In this document: in pieces, positions 34,999 through 44,184 of the stretch
How the letters are laid out: every line of letters starts with the position of its first letter
Position numbering within the stretch: position 1 is the first letter of the stretch
Assembly (NCBI GenBank): GCA_002280555.1
Contig: NCEE01000001.1
Span: forward strand, 1 to 64,000
From: Sphingomonas sp. 32-62-10
GTDB lineage: Bacteria; Pseudomonadota; Alphaproteobacteria; Sphingomonadales; Sphingomonadaceae
Length of the DNA stretch: 64,000 bases
Direction of reading: 5' to 3'
Translations under genes and position numbers: made by a program
The notes under the pieces: model-generated
Told to the model about the DNA's origin: nothing
The model's database searches: none
The model's input: only the letters and a program-made list of their open reading frames with translations

Positions 34999-35513
34999 TG
35001 CCCATCTTCACGCCAATCCCACATGAACGCTTTGTCGATCACGTCATGACGCTGGCTGCACTGATCGGCGCCGACGGCTGGGTGCCATCCTATCTGATCG
35101 GCATCGGGCGCGGCGGGCTGGTGCCGGCGACCTTCCTCAGCCACGCTTGCGGGCTGCCGATGCTGTCAGTCGATTATTCGAGCCAGGTCGAGGAATTTGC
35201 CGATGGCGCCCTTGCCCGGCTTGCCGCGCGTACCCGGAATGGCGACAGACTGTTGTTCGTGGATGACATCAACGACACCGGTGGGACGATCGGCCGGTTG
35301 CGGACGATCCTGGCCGATCAGGGCGCTGCGGAAGGCAGCATCCGCTTTGCGACGCTGATCGACAATATCCGCTCGGCCCAGCGCGTGGAATACCACGCCG
35401 AGACGATCGACCGCGCGGTGACCAAGGACTGGTTCGTGTTTCCGTGGGAAGCAGTCGCACCACGGGCCACGTTGGTAGAGGATGCGGCAGCAGTGCCGGA
35501 GCGGACGGCTTAG
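34998..35513 (+). CDS. Purine phosphoribosyltransferase (PRT family)
   Basis: The 171-residue cytoplasmic protein carries the PRPP-binding motif LLFVDDINDTGGTIGRL and the N-terminal LIGIGRGGLVPATFLSHACG loop. It belongs to the hypoxanthine/xanthine/guanine PRT-like group, converting a base and PRPP to a nucleotide. Exact base preference cannot be read, but coupling to the deaminase suggests hypoxanthine. With amn (AMP to adenine) a partial salvage cycle is present in the window. Confidence 0.88.
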   Translation: MPIFTPIPHERFVDHVMTLAALIGADGWVPSYLIGIGRGGLVPATFLSHACGLPMLSVDYSSQVEEFADGALARLAARTRNGDRLLFVDDINDTGGTIGRLRTILADQGAAEGSIRFATLIDNIRSAQRVEYHAETIDRAVTKDWFVFPWEAVAPRATLVEDAAAVPERTA

Positions 35514-35548
35514 GTCGTCGTGATTCTAGGTTGATTAGAATTACCTCC

Positions 35549-35651
35549 GTTCAGGCTGAGCGAAGTCGAAGCCCAAGCCATGCGCTTGCCCCCTTCGACT
35601 GCCTGCAAGGCAGGCGCTCAGGGCAGGCTTCGACTTCGCTCAGGGCGAGCG
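35549..35651. repeat. REP-like palindromic repeat (paired)
   Basis: TTCAGGCTGAGCGAAGTCGA on one side and the inverted TTCGACTTCGCTCAGGGCGA on the other enclose about 55 bases containing two further short inverted motifs (GCCTGC/GCAGGC). Related half-copies occur near 40.8 kb. It lies between the phosphoribosyltransferase and the receiver gene and can also form a stem downstream of the former. Confidence 0.7.
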
Positions 35652-35678
35652 GGAGATGTCTCGGTAGGCTTTAGCCAG

Positions 35679-36029
35679 TCACCCCAGCGCGGCGAGTGCC
35701 TGTTCCACCCCGGCCATCGTGAAGGGCTTGGGCAACACGGGGCATTCGCGAAACCGGTCCGGGATGCCATTACCGCTGCCACCGCTGGCGAACACGAACG
35801 GCACGCCCGCCGCCGTCAGCGCGTCGGCAATGGCTTCGCTCGTCTCGCCGCCCCGCAAATTGACGTCGAGGATCGCCGCATCGATGCCGCCCTGCGCAAT
35901 CGCGGCAAGCCCGTCGGCGACGCAATCGACCGGGCCGATCAACTGCTTGCCCAATATGTCGAGGAAATCCTCGATCATCATGGCGATCAGCGGTTCGTCT
36001 TCGACGACAAGGATGGCAGTAACAGGCAT
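35679..36029 (-). CDS. Single-domain response regulator receiver
   Basis: The 116-residue protein is a stand-alone receiver: acidic pocket VVEDEP (Glu10, Asp11), phosphoacceptor Asp55 in AAILDVNLRGG, Ser/Thr at FASGG and Lys in LPKPF. It has no output domain, so it would act as a phosphate sink or shuttle, like DivK or MocR-type receivers. It lies downstream of cckA on the same strand, about 40 bases beyond the cckA stop. A role in the CckA relay is inference. Confidence 0.9.
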   Translation of the reverse strand: MPVTAILVVEDEPLIAMMIEDFLDILGKQLIGPVDCVADGLAAIAQGGIDAAILDVNLRGGETSEAIADALTAAGVPFVFASGGSGNGIPDRFRECPVLPKPFTMAGVEQALAALG

Positions 36030-36069
36030 GGGGCGCGCTTAGAGCCTAGTTGGGGCGCAACGCCAAGCG

Positions 36070-38463
36070 TCATTTCGCCGCAAGCACATCGCGCGCGGCC
36101 TCGGCCAGCTGCTGCACGGAAAAAGGTTTGGCGAGGAAGGCGACATTATCGAGGTCGATCGATTTGCGCAGTTGCTCTTCGGCATAGCCCGACATGAACA
36201 GGATCGGCAGGTCGGGGTAACGCTCGCGGGCGCGGCGGACCATTGTCGGGCCATCCATGATTGGCATCATCACGTCGGAGATCAGCAGATCGGGGCGCGG
36301 GTGCACCTCCAGCAAATCGAGCGCAGCCTCGCCATGTTCGGCCGTCAGCACAGTATAGCCCTGCCGCGTCAGCGCGCGTTCGGCCACGGCGCGCACCATA
36401 TCCTCGTCCTCGACCAGCAGGATCGTGCCGCTGCCCCACAGGTCGCCGGGTTTCGCCTTAGGTGTCGCTGCGACGGGCTTGGCGGGGGCGCTGGCAGTAT
36501 GCACCGGCAGGTAGATGGTAAACACCGTGCCCTTACCGGGCTTTGAATCGGCAAAGATGTAGCCGCCCGATTGCTTGACGATGCCGTACACTGTCGACAG
36601 CCCGAGCCCGGTGCCCTTGCCGACTTCCTTGGTGGTAAAGAAGGGCTCGAAGATCTTGGGCAGAATCTCGGGCGGAATGCCGGTGCCGGTGTCGGAGATT
36701 TTCAGCGCTGTGTAATCGGCGACGGGCAGGATCTCGGAGTCCATTGCGCGCACGTCGGCGGCAGTGACAGTCAGCGTCTGGATGGTCAGCGTGCCACCGC
36801 CCTGCCCGTTCTTGCCGAGCATCGCATCGCGTGCATTGACCGCGAGGTTCATTACCACCTGTTCAAGCTGCCCCGGATCGGCGCGGACCGGCCCCAGATT
36901 GCGGCCATGCGTGACGGTGAGCGTCACGGTTTCACCCAGCAGGCGCTTGAGCAGGTTGGAGACTTCGGAAATCACATCGGGTAGCTGCAGGACCTGCGGA
37001 CGCAGCGTTTGCTGGCGCGAAAAGGCGAGCAACTGCCGGGTCAGGCTCGCCGCGCGGTTCGAATTGGCGCGGATCTGCTGAATGTCGTCATAATCGCTGT
37101 CACCCGGCGAATGGCGCATCAACATCAGGTCGCAGTGGCCAATGATCGCGGTGAGGATGTTGTTGAAATCATGCGCGACACCGCCTGCGAGCTGGCCAAC
37201 CGCCTGCATCTTGGTCGCCTGCGCCACTTCGCGCTTCAGGCGGCTTTCCTCGCTATTGTCCTTCAGGCTCATCAAAACCGCCGCCTCGCCGAGTCCGCGC
37301 GCCCCCGCAATCGACAGGGCAACGGGTTCGTCGGGCCGGTCGCGCAACCGCACCGCCATGTCGGTGCTGTGGGTCGCGCCGCCCGCGAAGCGCCGCACGG
37401 CATCGGCGACCGCGGCCTTGTCCTCACGCACCACCAAGTCGCCCGGGTAGAGCGGGGGTGCGGCGGGATCGACATCGGCGGCGCGAACGAACGCGTCGTT
37501 CATCTGCAGGAACCGCCCCTCGCGATCGATGAGCGCGATCCCGAACGGCATCAGCGAGACGAGGCTGCGGATATGGGCGGAGGCCCCCGCCCCGATCGCG
37601 GGGCCGACGGCTTCCTCCTCATCGAGCAGCGCGACGAGCAGCGGGGCATCCTCACCCTCGATAAACGGAATCTGCACGACGCGCAGCGGCGTGCCGGCCT
37701 GCCCTTCCCGCTCGAAACGGACCATGCCCTGCCCGTCGGTGATCAGGAACCGGGCGAAATCGCGGCCTGCAATCGCGCCTTCCTCATGCCCCATCGCGCG
37801 CAGGCGAAACACGCGGTTGGCGCTGCGGATGCGCCCTTCGGCGGTGATCAGCGCAGCCATGATGCCGCTGGCAGCGAGCCGGTTGCCAATCGGCCCGGCG
37901 ATCATCGCCTCGATCGTTGTGGCAAGATCGGCACCCAGTGCCCCCGCAAACCGCCAGACGAGCATGTCCTCGGCCTGTCCAGCTTGCTCGATATGCGCAG
38001 CGATTGGCCCGGCGTCGATCATCAGCCGGTCGATCTGCGCCTGCCCGTCGCGCCATGCCGCGCGTCCGGCCGCCGCCAGCGCGGCGACGCCCGCCTCGCC
38101 GATCGGCAGATTGGGTGGCGTGGGGTAGCCGCTGAACACTGCCTCGTACCGATCATTGGCGCAGATCAGCCGCCCCGCACGATCGGTGACCGCCACCGCA
38201 TCGGGGCTGGCGCCCGCCAGCGCGCGCGCGACCGACCAGTCGACATTGGGCTCGACGGCCACCGCTGGCGCAATTGCCGACCGGATCAGCACCACTGCGC
38301 CCACCAGAACGATCGACGCCGCCAGAAACCCCGCCGCGAAGATGGGATCGCGGAGCAGCGCGAGGATCACCAGCGCCGCCGCCACGCCGCACCCGAGCGC
38401 AATCAGCGCCGGGATGCGCAAGCTTGGCGCGGTGGGTGCCGAAGGTGACGGAAGGCTGGCCAT
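36070..38463 (-). CDS. cckA: Hybrid histidine kinase CckA
   Basis: CckA is the bifunctional kinase/phosphatase at the head of the CtrA phosphorelay. The 797-residue protein has two N-terminal membrane segments (residues 17-65), PAS domains, a HisKA domain with His431 in AGGVAHDFNNILTAI, a HATPase domain (MNLAVNARDAM, DTGTGIPPEI, GTGLGLSTVYG), and a C-terminal receiver with Asp730 in LLISDVMMPIMDG. The H-box HDFNN and this domain order match CckA orthologues. A single-domain receiver follows it. The ChpT, CtrA and CpdR genes are not in the window. Confidence 0.95.
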   Translation of the reverse strand: MASLPSPSAPTAPSLRIPALIALGCGVAAALVILALLRDPIFAAGFLAASIVLVGAVVLIRSAIAPAVAVEPNVDWSVARALAGASPDAVAVTDRAGRLICANDRYEAVFSGYPTPPNLPIGEAGVAALAAAGRAAWRDGQAQIDRLMIDAGPIAAHIEQAGQAEDMLVWRFAGALGADLATTIEAMIAGPIGNRLAASGIMAALITAEGRIRSANRVFRLRAMGHEEGAIAGRDFARFLITDGQGMVRFEREGQAGTPLRVVQIPFIEGEDAPLLVALLDEEEAVGPAIGAGASAHIRSLVSLMPFGIALIDREGRFLQMNDAFVRAADVDPAAPPLYPGDLVVREDKAAVADAVRRFAGGATHSTDMAVRLRDRPDEPVALSIAGARGLGEAAVLMSLKDNSEESRLKREVAQATKMQAVGQLAGGVAHDFNNILTAIIGHCDLMLMRHSPGDSDYDDIQQIRANSNRAASLTRQLLAFSRQQTLRPQVLQLPDVISEVSNLLKRLLGETVTLTVTHGRNLGPVRADPGQLEQVVMNLAVNARDAMLGKNGQGGGTLTIQTLTVTAADVRAMDSEILPVADYTALKISDTGTGIPPEILPKIFEPFFTTKEVGKGTGLGLSTVYGIVKQSGGYIFADSKPGKGTVFTIYLPVHTASAPAKPVAATPKAKPGDLWGSGTILLVEDEDMVRAVAERALTRQGYTVLTAEHGEAALDLLEVHPRPDLLISDVMMPIMDGPTMVRRARERYPDLPILFMSGYAEEQLRKSIDLDNVAFLAKPFSVQQLAEAARDVLAAK

Positions 38464-38526
38464 CCCCCCTCTTTGGCGCGCCTTATGACAGCGTCAAGCG
38501 ACTAGCGCATGCACCGCCCGTTCGAC

Positions 38527-40578
38527 TCACCAAATCCGAACGCGGCTTTCTGGTTTCAGCACCAGCGCCTGGCCATCCTTTGGCGCGAACGCCGCGTACC
38601 AGGGATCGAGATTGCGGACGATCCAGGCGCGCTGCGGGCCTGGGGCGTGCGGATCGGTAAGCAGCCGGTTGCGCAAGTCAGCCTCGCGGTGCTTGCGGCG
38701 CCAGACCTGCGCCCAGCCGAGATAGAAGCGCTGGTCGCCAGTCGTCCCGTCGATTACAGGCGCGTCCTTGCCGCCAAGCGAAACGTGATAGGCATCATAG
38801 GCCGCCGCAAGCCCCGCCAGATCGGCGGTATTCTCTCCCAGCGTCAGTCCACCCTTCACCTTGAAACCAGGGAGCGGCTCATAGGCATCATATTGCGCGA
38901 CAAGCTGGCCGGTGCGGGCCTTGAACGCGGCGATATCGGCATCGGTCCACCACTGGGTGAGCTTGCCGGTCGCGTCATATTTCGATCCCTGATCATCGAA
39001 ATGATGGCTGATCTCATGACCGATCACCGCACCGATGCCGCCATAATTGACCGCCGGATCGGCCTTGGGATCGAAAAAGGGCGGCTGCAGGATCGCGGCG
39101 GGGAAAGTTATCGCGACCAGCGTCGGGTTCGCCTGTGCGTTCACCGTCATCGGGGCGAGGCCCCATTCCCAGCGGTAAATCGGTTTGCCGAGCTTGGCGG
39201 TGTTATAGCTATGCGCCCACTGGTTCGCGCGCAGCTTGTTGCCGAATGCATCACCGCTGCGGATCGTCAGCGCCGAATAATCACGCCACTTGTCCGGATA
39301 GCCGATCCGCGGCGTGAAGGCGGCGACCTTTGCGTGCGCCTTCACCTTGGTTTCGGCGGACATCCATTCGAGCTTCTCGATCCGCGCGTCCATTGCCGCC
39401 AGCACATTCTTCACGAGCTGATCGACCGCCGCCTTGGTTTCGGGCGGGAAATAGCGCGCAACATAGATTTTGGAGACCTCGTCAGTCACCGCCGCCGATG
39501 TCCAGTTCACCGCGCGCTTCCAGCGCACCTGCTGCTCGGGCGTCCCGCGCAGCACGGTGCCCGAAAAGGCGAAATTGGCGGCGTCGAAACGCTCTGGCAG
39601 CACATCAGCGAAGCTGTCGAACGAGCGGATGATCAGTTGATCCTTCAGCACTTCAAGCGGGGTTGCCGCGATCAGCGCCGCCATCTTGGCGATCGCGGTC
39701 GGCTGGCCGACCACGACGGTGTCGACCGGGGTGCCGACGCCCGCAAAATACGCCGCAAAGTCGAAGCCCGGCGCCATCGTCTGCAGATCGGCAACGCGCA
39801 TCTTGTTATAGGTCTTGTCGGCATCGCGGCTTTCGATCCGCGTCCAGTGTGCCTTGGCAATCTCGGTCTCGAAATCGACCAGCGCCTTGGCGCGCGCTTC
39901 GGCATTGGGTTCGCCCGCCAGCGTCATGATCTTGGCGATATGCGCCTGATAGGCGGTCCGCGCCTCGACCAGCTTGGCATCGCTGCTCAGATAATAATCA
40001 CGATCGGGCATGCCCAGCCCGCCCTGCCGCAGATTGACGGTATAGGTGTCGGGTTGCTTTGAATCGGTGCCGACCCCGCTGCCGAACGGCACGCCTACAC
40101 CATTCTTGTTCGCCTGCGCGACGAGTGCTGCATAGCCCGCTTTCGACTTCAGCGCCTTGATCTGCGCGAGCCAAGGCATGATCGGGGCAAGCCCCTTCGC
40201 CTCGATCGTCTTGGTATCGAGATAGGCGGCATAGGCCTGGCCGATCTTCGATTGCGGGTCCTTTGCCGCTTCTTCGAGCAGGCCGAGCGTGCGCTGCTGC
40301 GACACGTCCTGCAACACATCGAACGCGCTGTAGCTTGGCTTGTCGGCGGGGATCGCGGTCGTGTTCAGCCAGCCGCCATTGGCATAACCGAAGAAATCAT
40401 CGCCCGGCGCGACATCGGTGCCCATGCCCGCCGCATCGAAGCCATAGCTGCCGATCTGGGGCTTGCTCGCCGCCGCCGCCGTCGGTGCCGCGACTTGCGG
40501 CTTGCCTGTCGCAACGGTGGCCAGCGCCGTGCCGATGGCGAGGGTGGAAACGACGGCGATCAATCGAAGCGGACGCAT
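38527..40578 (-). CDS. M13-family zinc metallopeptidase (copy 1)
   Basis: The 683-residue neprilysin-like protein starts with a signal peptide (MRPLRLIAVVSTLAIGTALA) and is presumably periplasmic. The zinc site HEISH begins at His521 in AVIGHEISHHFDDQG; the third ligand Glu is in LGENTADLAGL, and NAQANPTLVAITFPA binds the peptide backbone. C-terminal WYAAFAPKDGQALVLKPESR ends in the family signature. A second M13 gene lies upstream in the same orientation. It is one of two tandem paralogues separated by palindromic repeats. Confidence 0.94.
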   Translation of the reverse strand: MRPLRLIAVVSTLAIGTALATVATGKPQVAAPTAAAASKPQIGSYGFDAAGMGTDVAPGDDFFGYANGGWLNTTAIPADKPSYSAFDVLQDVSQQRTLGLLEEAAKDPQSKIGQAYAAYLDTKTIEAKGLAPIMPWLAQIKALKSKAGYAALVAQANKNGVGVPFGSGVGTDSKQPDTYTVNLRQGGLGMPDRDYYLSSDAKLVEARTAYQAHIAKIMTLAGEPNAEARAKALVDFETEIAKAHWTRIESRDADKTYNKMRVADLQTMAPGFDFAAYFAGVGTPVDTVVVGQPTAIAKMAALIAATPLEVLKDQLIIRSFDSFADVLPERFDAANFAFSGTVLRGTPEQQVRWKRAVNWTSAAVTDEVSKIYVARYFPPETKAAVDQLVKNVLAAMDARIEKLEWMSAETKVKAHAKVAAFTPRIGYPDKWRDYSALTIRSGDAFGNKLRANQWAHSYNTAKLGKPIYRWEWGLAPMTVNAQANPTLVAITFPAAILQPPFFDPKADPAVNYGGIGAVIGHEISHHFDDQGSKYDATGKLTQWWTDADIAAFKARTGQLVAQYDAYEPLPGFKVKGGLTLGENTADLAGLAAAYDAYHVSLGGKDAPVIDGTTGDQRFYLGWAQVWRRKHREADLRNRLLTDPHAPGPQRAWIVRNLDPWYAAFAPKDGQALVLKPESRVRIW

Positions 40579-40651
40579 GAAAAACTCCCCAGATTATTGT
40601 TTTATATAGATAGTTACTACGTCATGGAGCCGAAGTGCGCCTCAAAACCAT

Positions 40652-40745
40652 GCCGTCACCCTGAACTCGTTTCAGGGTCCACCGTGCAACACCTTATATC
40701 GCCGGTGGGGCGCGGTGGATGCTGAAACAAGTTCAGCATGACGGG
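40652..40745. repeat. REP-like inverted-repeat element between the M13 genes
   Basis: Arms at 40652-40683 and 40714-40745 are inverted copies of about 32 bases with roughly five differences; each arm is itself nearly palindromic (CTGAACTCGTTTCAG, CTGAAACAAGTTCAG). The form is that of REPIN pairs commonly dispersed in sphingomonad intergenic DNA. Confidence 0.75.
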
Positions 40746-40800
40746 CAGTTTTGGCACGAACTTCAGTTCCAGATGATTGATACCGTTCGCCTGATGCGCG

Positions 40801-40837
40801 CCTTCGACTTCGCTCAATGGCTACTCAGGACGAACGG
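40801..40837. repeat. Solo REP-like half repeat
   Basis: CCTTCGACTTCGCTCA followed by CTCAGGACGAACGG matches the arm of the repeat at 35.5 kb, with a short insertion (ATGGCTA) between the two halves. It lies just past the M13 copy 2 stop. Confidence 0.6.
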
Positions 40838-40846
40838 TCAGCGTGG

Positions 40847-42904
40847 TCACCAGATCCGAATGCGATCAGCCGGTGCCAGATAGGTCTTGTCCCCCGGCTT
40901 GGCCCCGAATGCCGCGTACCAGGCATCGAGGTTGCGGACCGTGGCGGTGCGCAGCGGGCCCGGCGAGTGCGGATCGGACAGCAATTGCGAGCGCAGCGCC
41001 GGTTCGCGGAACTTGATCCGCCACACCTGCGCCCAGCCGAGATAGAAGCGCTGGTCACCCGTCAGCCCGCCGATGACGGGTGCAGGCTTGCCCTTCAGCG
41101 AGCGGTGATAGGCATCGAGCGCGACCGTCAGTCCCGCCAGATCGGCAATATTCTCCCCCAGGGTTAGCCCGCCCTGCACATGCTGGCCGGGGATCGGCTC
41201 ATAGGCGTCATATTGCTTCACGAGCTTGTCGGTGAAGCTGGCGAAGCGTTTCACGTCCTCGTCAGTCCACCAATCGGCAAGCTTGCCGGTCGGATCATAT
41301 TTGCGGCCCTGATCGTCGAAATGATGGCTGATCTCATGCCCGATCACCGCGCCGATGCCGCCATAGTTCACCGCCGGATCGGCTTTCGCATCAAAGAAGG
41401 GCGGCTGCAGGATCGCTGCCGGGAACACGATCTCGTTCATCGGCGGATTGGCATAAGCGTTGATCGTCATCGGCGTCATGAACCATTCGGTCCGGTCGAT
41501 CGGCTTGCCCAGCTTCGCCAAATCCCGGCTATATTCGAACGAATTCGACGCCGCGACATTCGCCACCAGATCGCCGGAGACGATCTTCAGCGCCGAATAA
41601 TCACGCCACTGGCTGGGATAGCCGATCTTCGCGGTGAACGAGGCGAGCTTGGTGCGCGCTTTCACCTTGGTTTCGGGGGCCATCCATTCGAGCTTGTCGA
41701 TCCGCGCGCCCATCGCGGCGACGACGTTCTTCACCAGCTCATCGGCCTTGGCTTTTGATTCTGCCGGGAAATAGCGGGCGACATATTCTTTGCCGATTTC
41801 CTCACCCAGTCCGCCGCTGACCACGGCCACGCCGCGCTTCCAGCGATCGCGCTGCTGCGGCTGGCCCGACAGCACCTTGCCGTAAAAGGCGAACACGGCA
41901 TCATCGAAGCTTTTGGGCAGATAGCCGGCATAGCTGCGCACCAGCCGGAGCATCGCATAATCCTGCAGCACCGATACCGGGGTTTCGGCGAACACCTTGG
42001 CCTCGCCCGTCACCGCGCTTGGCTGGGCGACGAGGAAGATCTTCTGGTCGCCGACGCCAAGCGTCTCGCGCATTTCGGCCCAGGGATAGCCGGGGGCCTT
42101 GGCGGTGAAATCACTGGCGGACCATTTGTTGTAGGTCTTGTCGGCGTCACGCGATTCGATCCGCGTCCAGTGAACGGTCGCGAGGTTCTTTTCGAATGCG
42201 AACACCGCGGCGGCGCGCGCCTCGGCATCGCTCTCCCCCAGCATCGTCAGCATCTTGACGAGATAGGCCTGATATTCGGTGCGGATGCCCGCGAGCTTGG
42301 CATCATCCTTCAGATAATAATCGCGGTCGGGCAGGCTGATGCCGCTCTGGCCGACATTGACGATGTAATTTTCTGGTGCCTTGTCGTCCTGCCCGACGCC
42401 AACGCCGAAGATGCCACCGACGCCGTAACGCTGCAGCTTGGCCATCTCCACGGCGAGGGCAGTCTTGTCGGTCGCGCCCTTGATCGCGGCGAGCCACGGC
42501 TTGATCGGTGCGATGCCGCGCGCTTCGATCGCTGCCTGATCCATGAAGCTGGCGTAGAAATCGCCGATCTTGCTGCCGGGCTTGGCCGCGGCGGCTTCCA
42601 GGATCACGCGGGTCTGCTCGAGCGAGCGGTCCTGCAATTTGTTGAACATGCCATACGCGGCGCGATCGGCTGGAATCTCGGTCTTGTTGTACCAGGTGCC
42701 ACCGGCATAAGCGGCGAAATCATCGCCCGGCTTTACGCTGGGGTCCATCCCGTCGGTGTCGAAACCGAACGTGCCGAGTTCGGGACCGGCCTTTGGCGAC
42801 GCTTCGGTGGCGGGCGCAGCGGGCGCGGCCGCTTCACGGGCGATAGCGACGCCGGTCAGCGCGACGGTGGCGAGGAGCGAAGAAACGAGAATCGACTTCC
42901 GCAT
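40847..42904 (-). CDS. M13-family zinc metallopeptidase (copy 2)
   Basis: From MRKSILVSSLLATVALTGVA (ATG at 42904) this is a 685-residue exported peptidase, with HEISH at His523, LGENIADLAGL and NAYANPPMNEIVFPA. It is clearly paralogous to copy 1 along its length, with the same start layout GFDTDGMDPSVKPGDDF against GFDAAGMGTDVAPGDDF. The pair points to a tandem duplication. Likely role is degrading oligopeptides outside the cytoplasm. An upstream ATG at 42964 would only add residues before the signal peptide. Confidence 0.94.
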   Translation of the reverse strand: MRKSILVSSLLATVALTGVAIAREAAAPAAPATEASPKAGPELGTFGFDTDGMDPSVKPGDDFAAYAGGTWYNKTEIPADRAAYGMFNKLQDRSLEQTRVILEAAAAKPGSKIGDFYASFMDQAAIEARGIAPIKPWLAAIKGATDKTALAVEMAKLQRYGVGGIFGVGVGQDDKAPENYIVNVGQSGISLPDRDYYLKDDAKLAGIRTEYQAYLVKMLTMLGESDAEARAAAVFAFEKNLATVHWTRIESRDADKTYNKWSASDFTAKAPGYPWAEMRETLGVGDQKIFLVAQPSAVTGEAKVFAETPVSVLQDYAMLRLVRSYAGYLPKSFDDAVFAFYGKVLSGQPQQRDRWKRGVAVVSGGLGEEIGKEYVARYFPAESKAKADELVKNVVAAMGARIDKLEWMAPETKVKARTKLASFTAKIGYPSQWRDYSALKIVSGDLVANVAASNSFEYSRDLAKLGKPIDRTEWFMTPMTINAYANPPMNEIVFPAAILQPPFFDAKADPAVNYGGIGAVIGHEISHHFDDQGRKYDPTGKLADWWTDEDVKRFASFTDKLVKQYDAYEPIPGQHVQGGLTLGENIADLAGLTVALDAYHRSLKGKPAPVIGGLTGDQRFYLGWAQVWRIKFREPALRSQLLSDPHSPGPLRTATVRNLDAWYAAFGAKPGDKTYLAPADRIRIW

Positions 42905-42994
42905 GGAGCATCCTTGATCGAGGGTGGATGCCCTATGTTTTACGGGAACGACACGTGTAGTCAAATCGGTAACATACGAAACTATCTTACTTTT

Positions 42995-43477
42995 TCAGCC
43001 CCGATCGCGCATGATTCTGCCTTGTTCGCGCTTCCAGTCGCGCTCTTTGATCGTTTCGCGCTTGTCATGCGCCTTTTTGCCCTTGGCGAGCGCAAGCTCC
43101 ACCTTCGCCCGGCCCTTTGAATTGAAATAGATCATCAGCGGCACCAAGGTCATCCCCTCGCGCGCGACGGCACCGTGCATCTTGTTGATCTCGCGCTCAT
43201 GCAGCAGCAATTTGCGCGCGCGCTTGGGCTCATGGTTGAAACGATTGCCGTGGCTGAATTCGGGGACGTTCGAATTGATCAGCCAGACCTGATTGTCCTT
43301 CACCTCGGCATAGCTCTCGGCGATCGACCCGGTGCCCGCGCGCAGGGCCTTCACCTCGGTGCCCGTCAGCGCGATGCCGGCCTCGAACACCGTCTCGATC
43401 GCATAATCGAACTTCGCGCGCCGGTTCTCGGCGACGATCTTGGTTTTTTCAAACGCAGGGGGTTTCGGGCGCGCCAT
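42995..43477 (-). CDS. smpB: SsrA-binding protein SmpB
   Basis: SmpB brings tmRNA to stalled ribosomes. The 160-residue protein has the OB-fold signatures ENRRAKFDYAIE, GIALTGTEVKALRAG, NVPEFSHGNRFNHEPKRARKLLLH and a basic C-terminal tail ending KREQGRIMRDRG. Length is normal. The tmRNA gene is not in the window. Confidence 0.97.
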   Translation of the reverse strand: MARPKPPAFEKTKIVAENRRAKFDYAIETVFEAGIALTGTEVKALRAGTGSIAESYAEVKDNQVWLINSNVPEFSHGNRFNHEPKRARKLLLHEREINKMHGAVAREGMTLVPLMIYFNSKGRAKVELALAKGKKAHDKRETIKERDWKREQGRIMRDRG

Positions 43478-43668
43478 AAGGGAGCGGCATGTAGGCGCGG
43501 GCGGGCGATAAGGGAAGCGGTTGGGTTAGGGGGTCGTTTATAAGCTGGTGAATGGGCGGAGGTGGTGGTTAGTTCTCAGTCAGCTTTCAGGCTGACCCTA
43601 TCGCAAAGCGGACACTCGTAGCCCGGCAGCGGCATGAAGGCGCTCCGTGGGAATCTCTTCGGCCGTGT

Positions 43669-43743
43669 ACCCATGGCGCGCGCAGTGCGGATGAACCGGC
43701 AAGCAATTTCGCCGCGATTGGCGATAGGGAGGGATTGGATCAT
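43669..43743 (-). pseudogene. 5' relic of a biotin carboxylase gene (methylcrotonyl-CoA carboxylase alpha)
   Basis: An ATG at 43743 opens MIQSLPIANRGEIACRFIRT then ARAMG, the invariant N-terminus of acetyl/propionyl/methylcrotonyl-CoA carboxylase biotin-carboxylase subunits. Similarity stops at base 43669, and the frame continues about 30 unrelated residues to a stop. The ATG overlaps the stop of the YciI-like gene (ATGA), so it was once translated from the same operon. The next 190 bases toward smpB hold nothing else I can recognise. Confidence 0.8.
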
Positions 43744-44168
43744 TGCGTGTCAGTGTCAGGGCGACCGACAGCTCCCATTTGGATATCCCAGTAGAGAAAT
43801 TCGAGCTCAAGTATTCCGTTGCGAATCGCAAAATCGTCGTTGAGGCGGCTACGGATTGCTTGCTCGTCCACGTCGGTACGAAACAAGACAAATCCAACGC
43901 GCGGCGAGCTTCCAAGCAAACCGCTCGCAATGATCTCTCCCGACTTCGTCAAATCCAGATAGATCTGACGATGAGCCAGCATTTCCGTGCGATGCTTGCT
44001 CGCCAAGGCGAAATTCGGCCCTTGCTTATTCAGTACAACGAGATGTCGAAGCGCGACCGGCGCGCTGGGGGTGCTGGGTGCAGTTTGTTTTGGCGGCGTG
44101 TTTTGAGCGGATGCGGGCAGATATTCTAAACTGCAGCAGAGCAAGCCAGCCAAAAACAGTTTCTTCAT
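43740..44168 (-). CDS. Exported YciI-like protein (hypothetical)
   Basis: From ATG at 44168 (AGGAG about 7 bases upstream) it encodes 142 residues with a signal peptide (MKKLFLAGLLCCSLEYLPASA, then QNTPP). The mature part LRHLVVLNKQGPNFALASKHRTEMLAHRQIYLDL resembles the YciI/ferredoxin-like fold family of unknown function. Its base composition looks visibly less GC-rich than the surroundings. It lies between relics of two carboxylase genes, overlapping the second, so it looks like the intact middle of a decayed operon. Whether it is still expressed is not known. Confidence 0.65.
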   Translation of the reverse strand: MKKLFLAGLLCCSLEYLPASAQNTPPKQTAPSTPSAPVALRHLVVLNKQGPNFALASKHRTEMLAHRQIYLDLTKSGEIIASGLLGSSPRVGFVLFRTDVDEQAIRSRLNDDFAIRNGILELEFLYWDIQMGAVGRPDTDTQ

Positions 44169-44184
44169 ATCGCAGCTCCTGATT

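Noticed and set aside
37009..40062. Long open frames on the plus strand opposite cckA and the first M13 gene
   Set aside because: They are in high-GC antisense frames, lack ribosome sites and recognisable motifs, while the minus-strand genes have complete domains and motifs.
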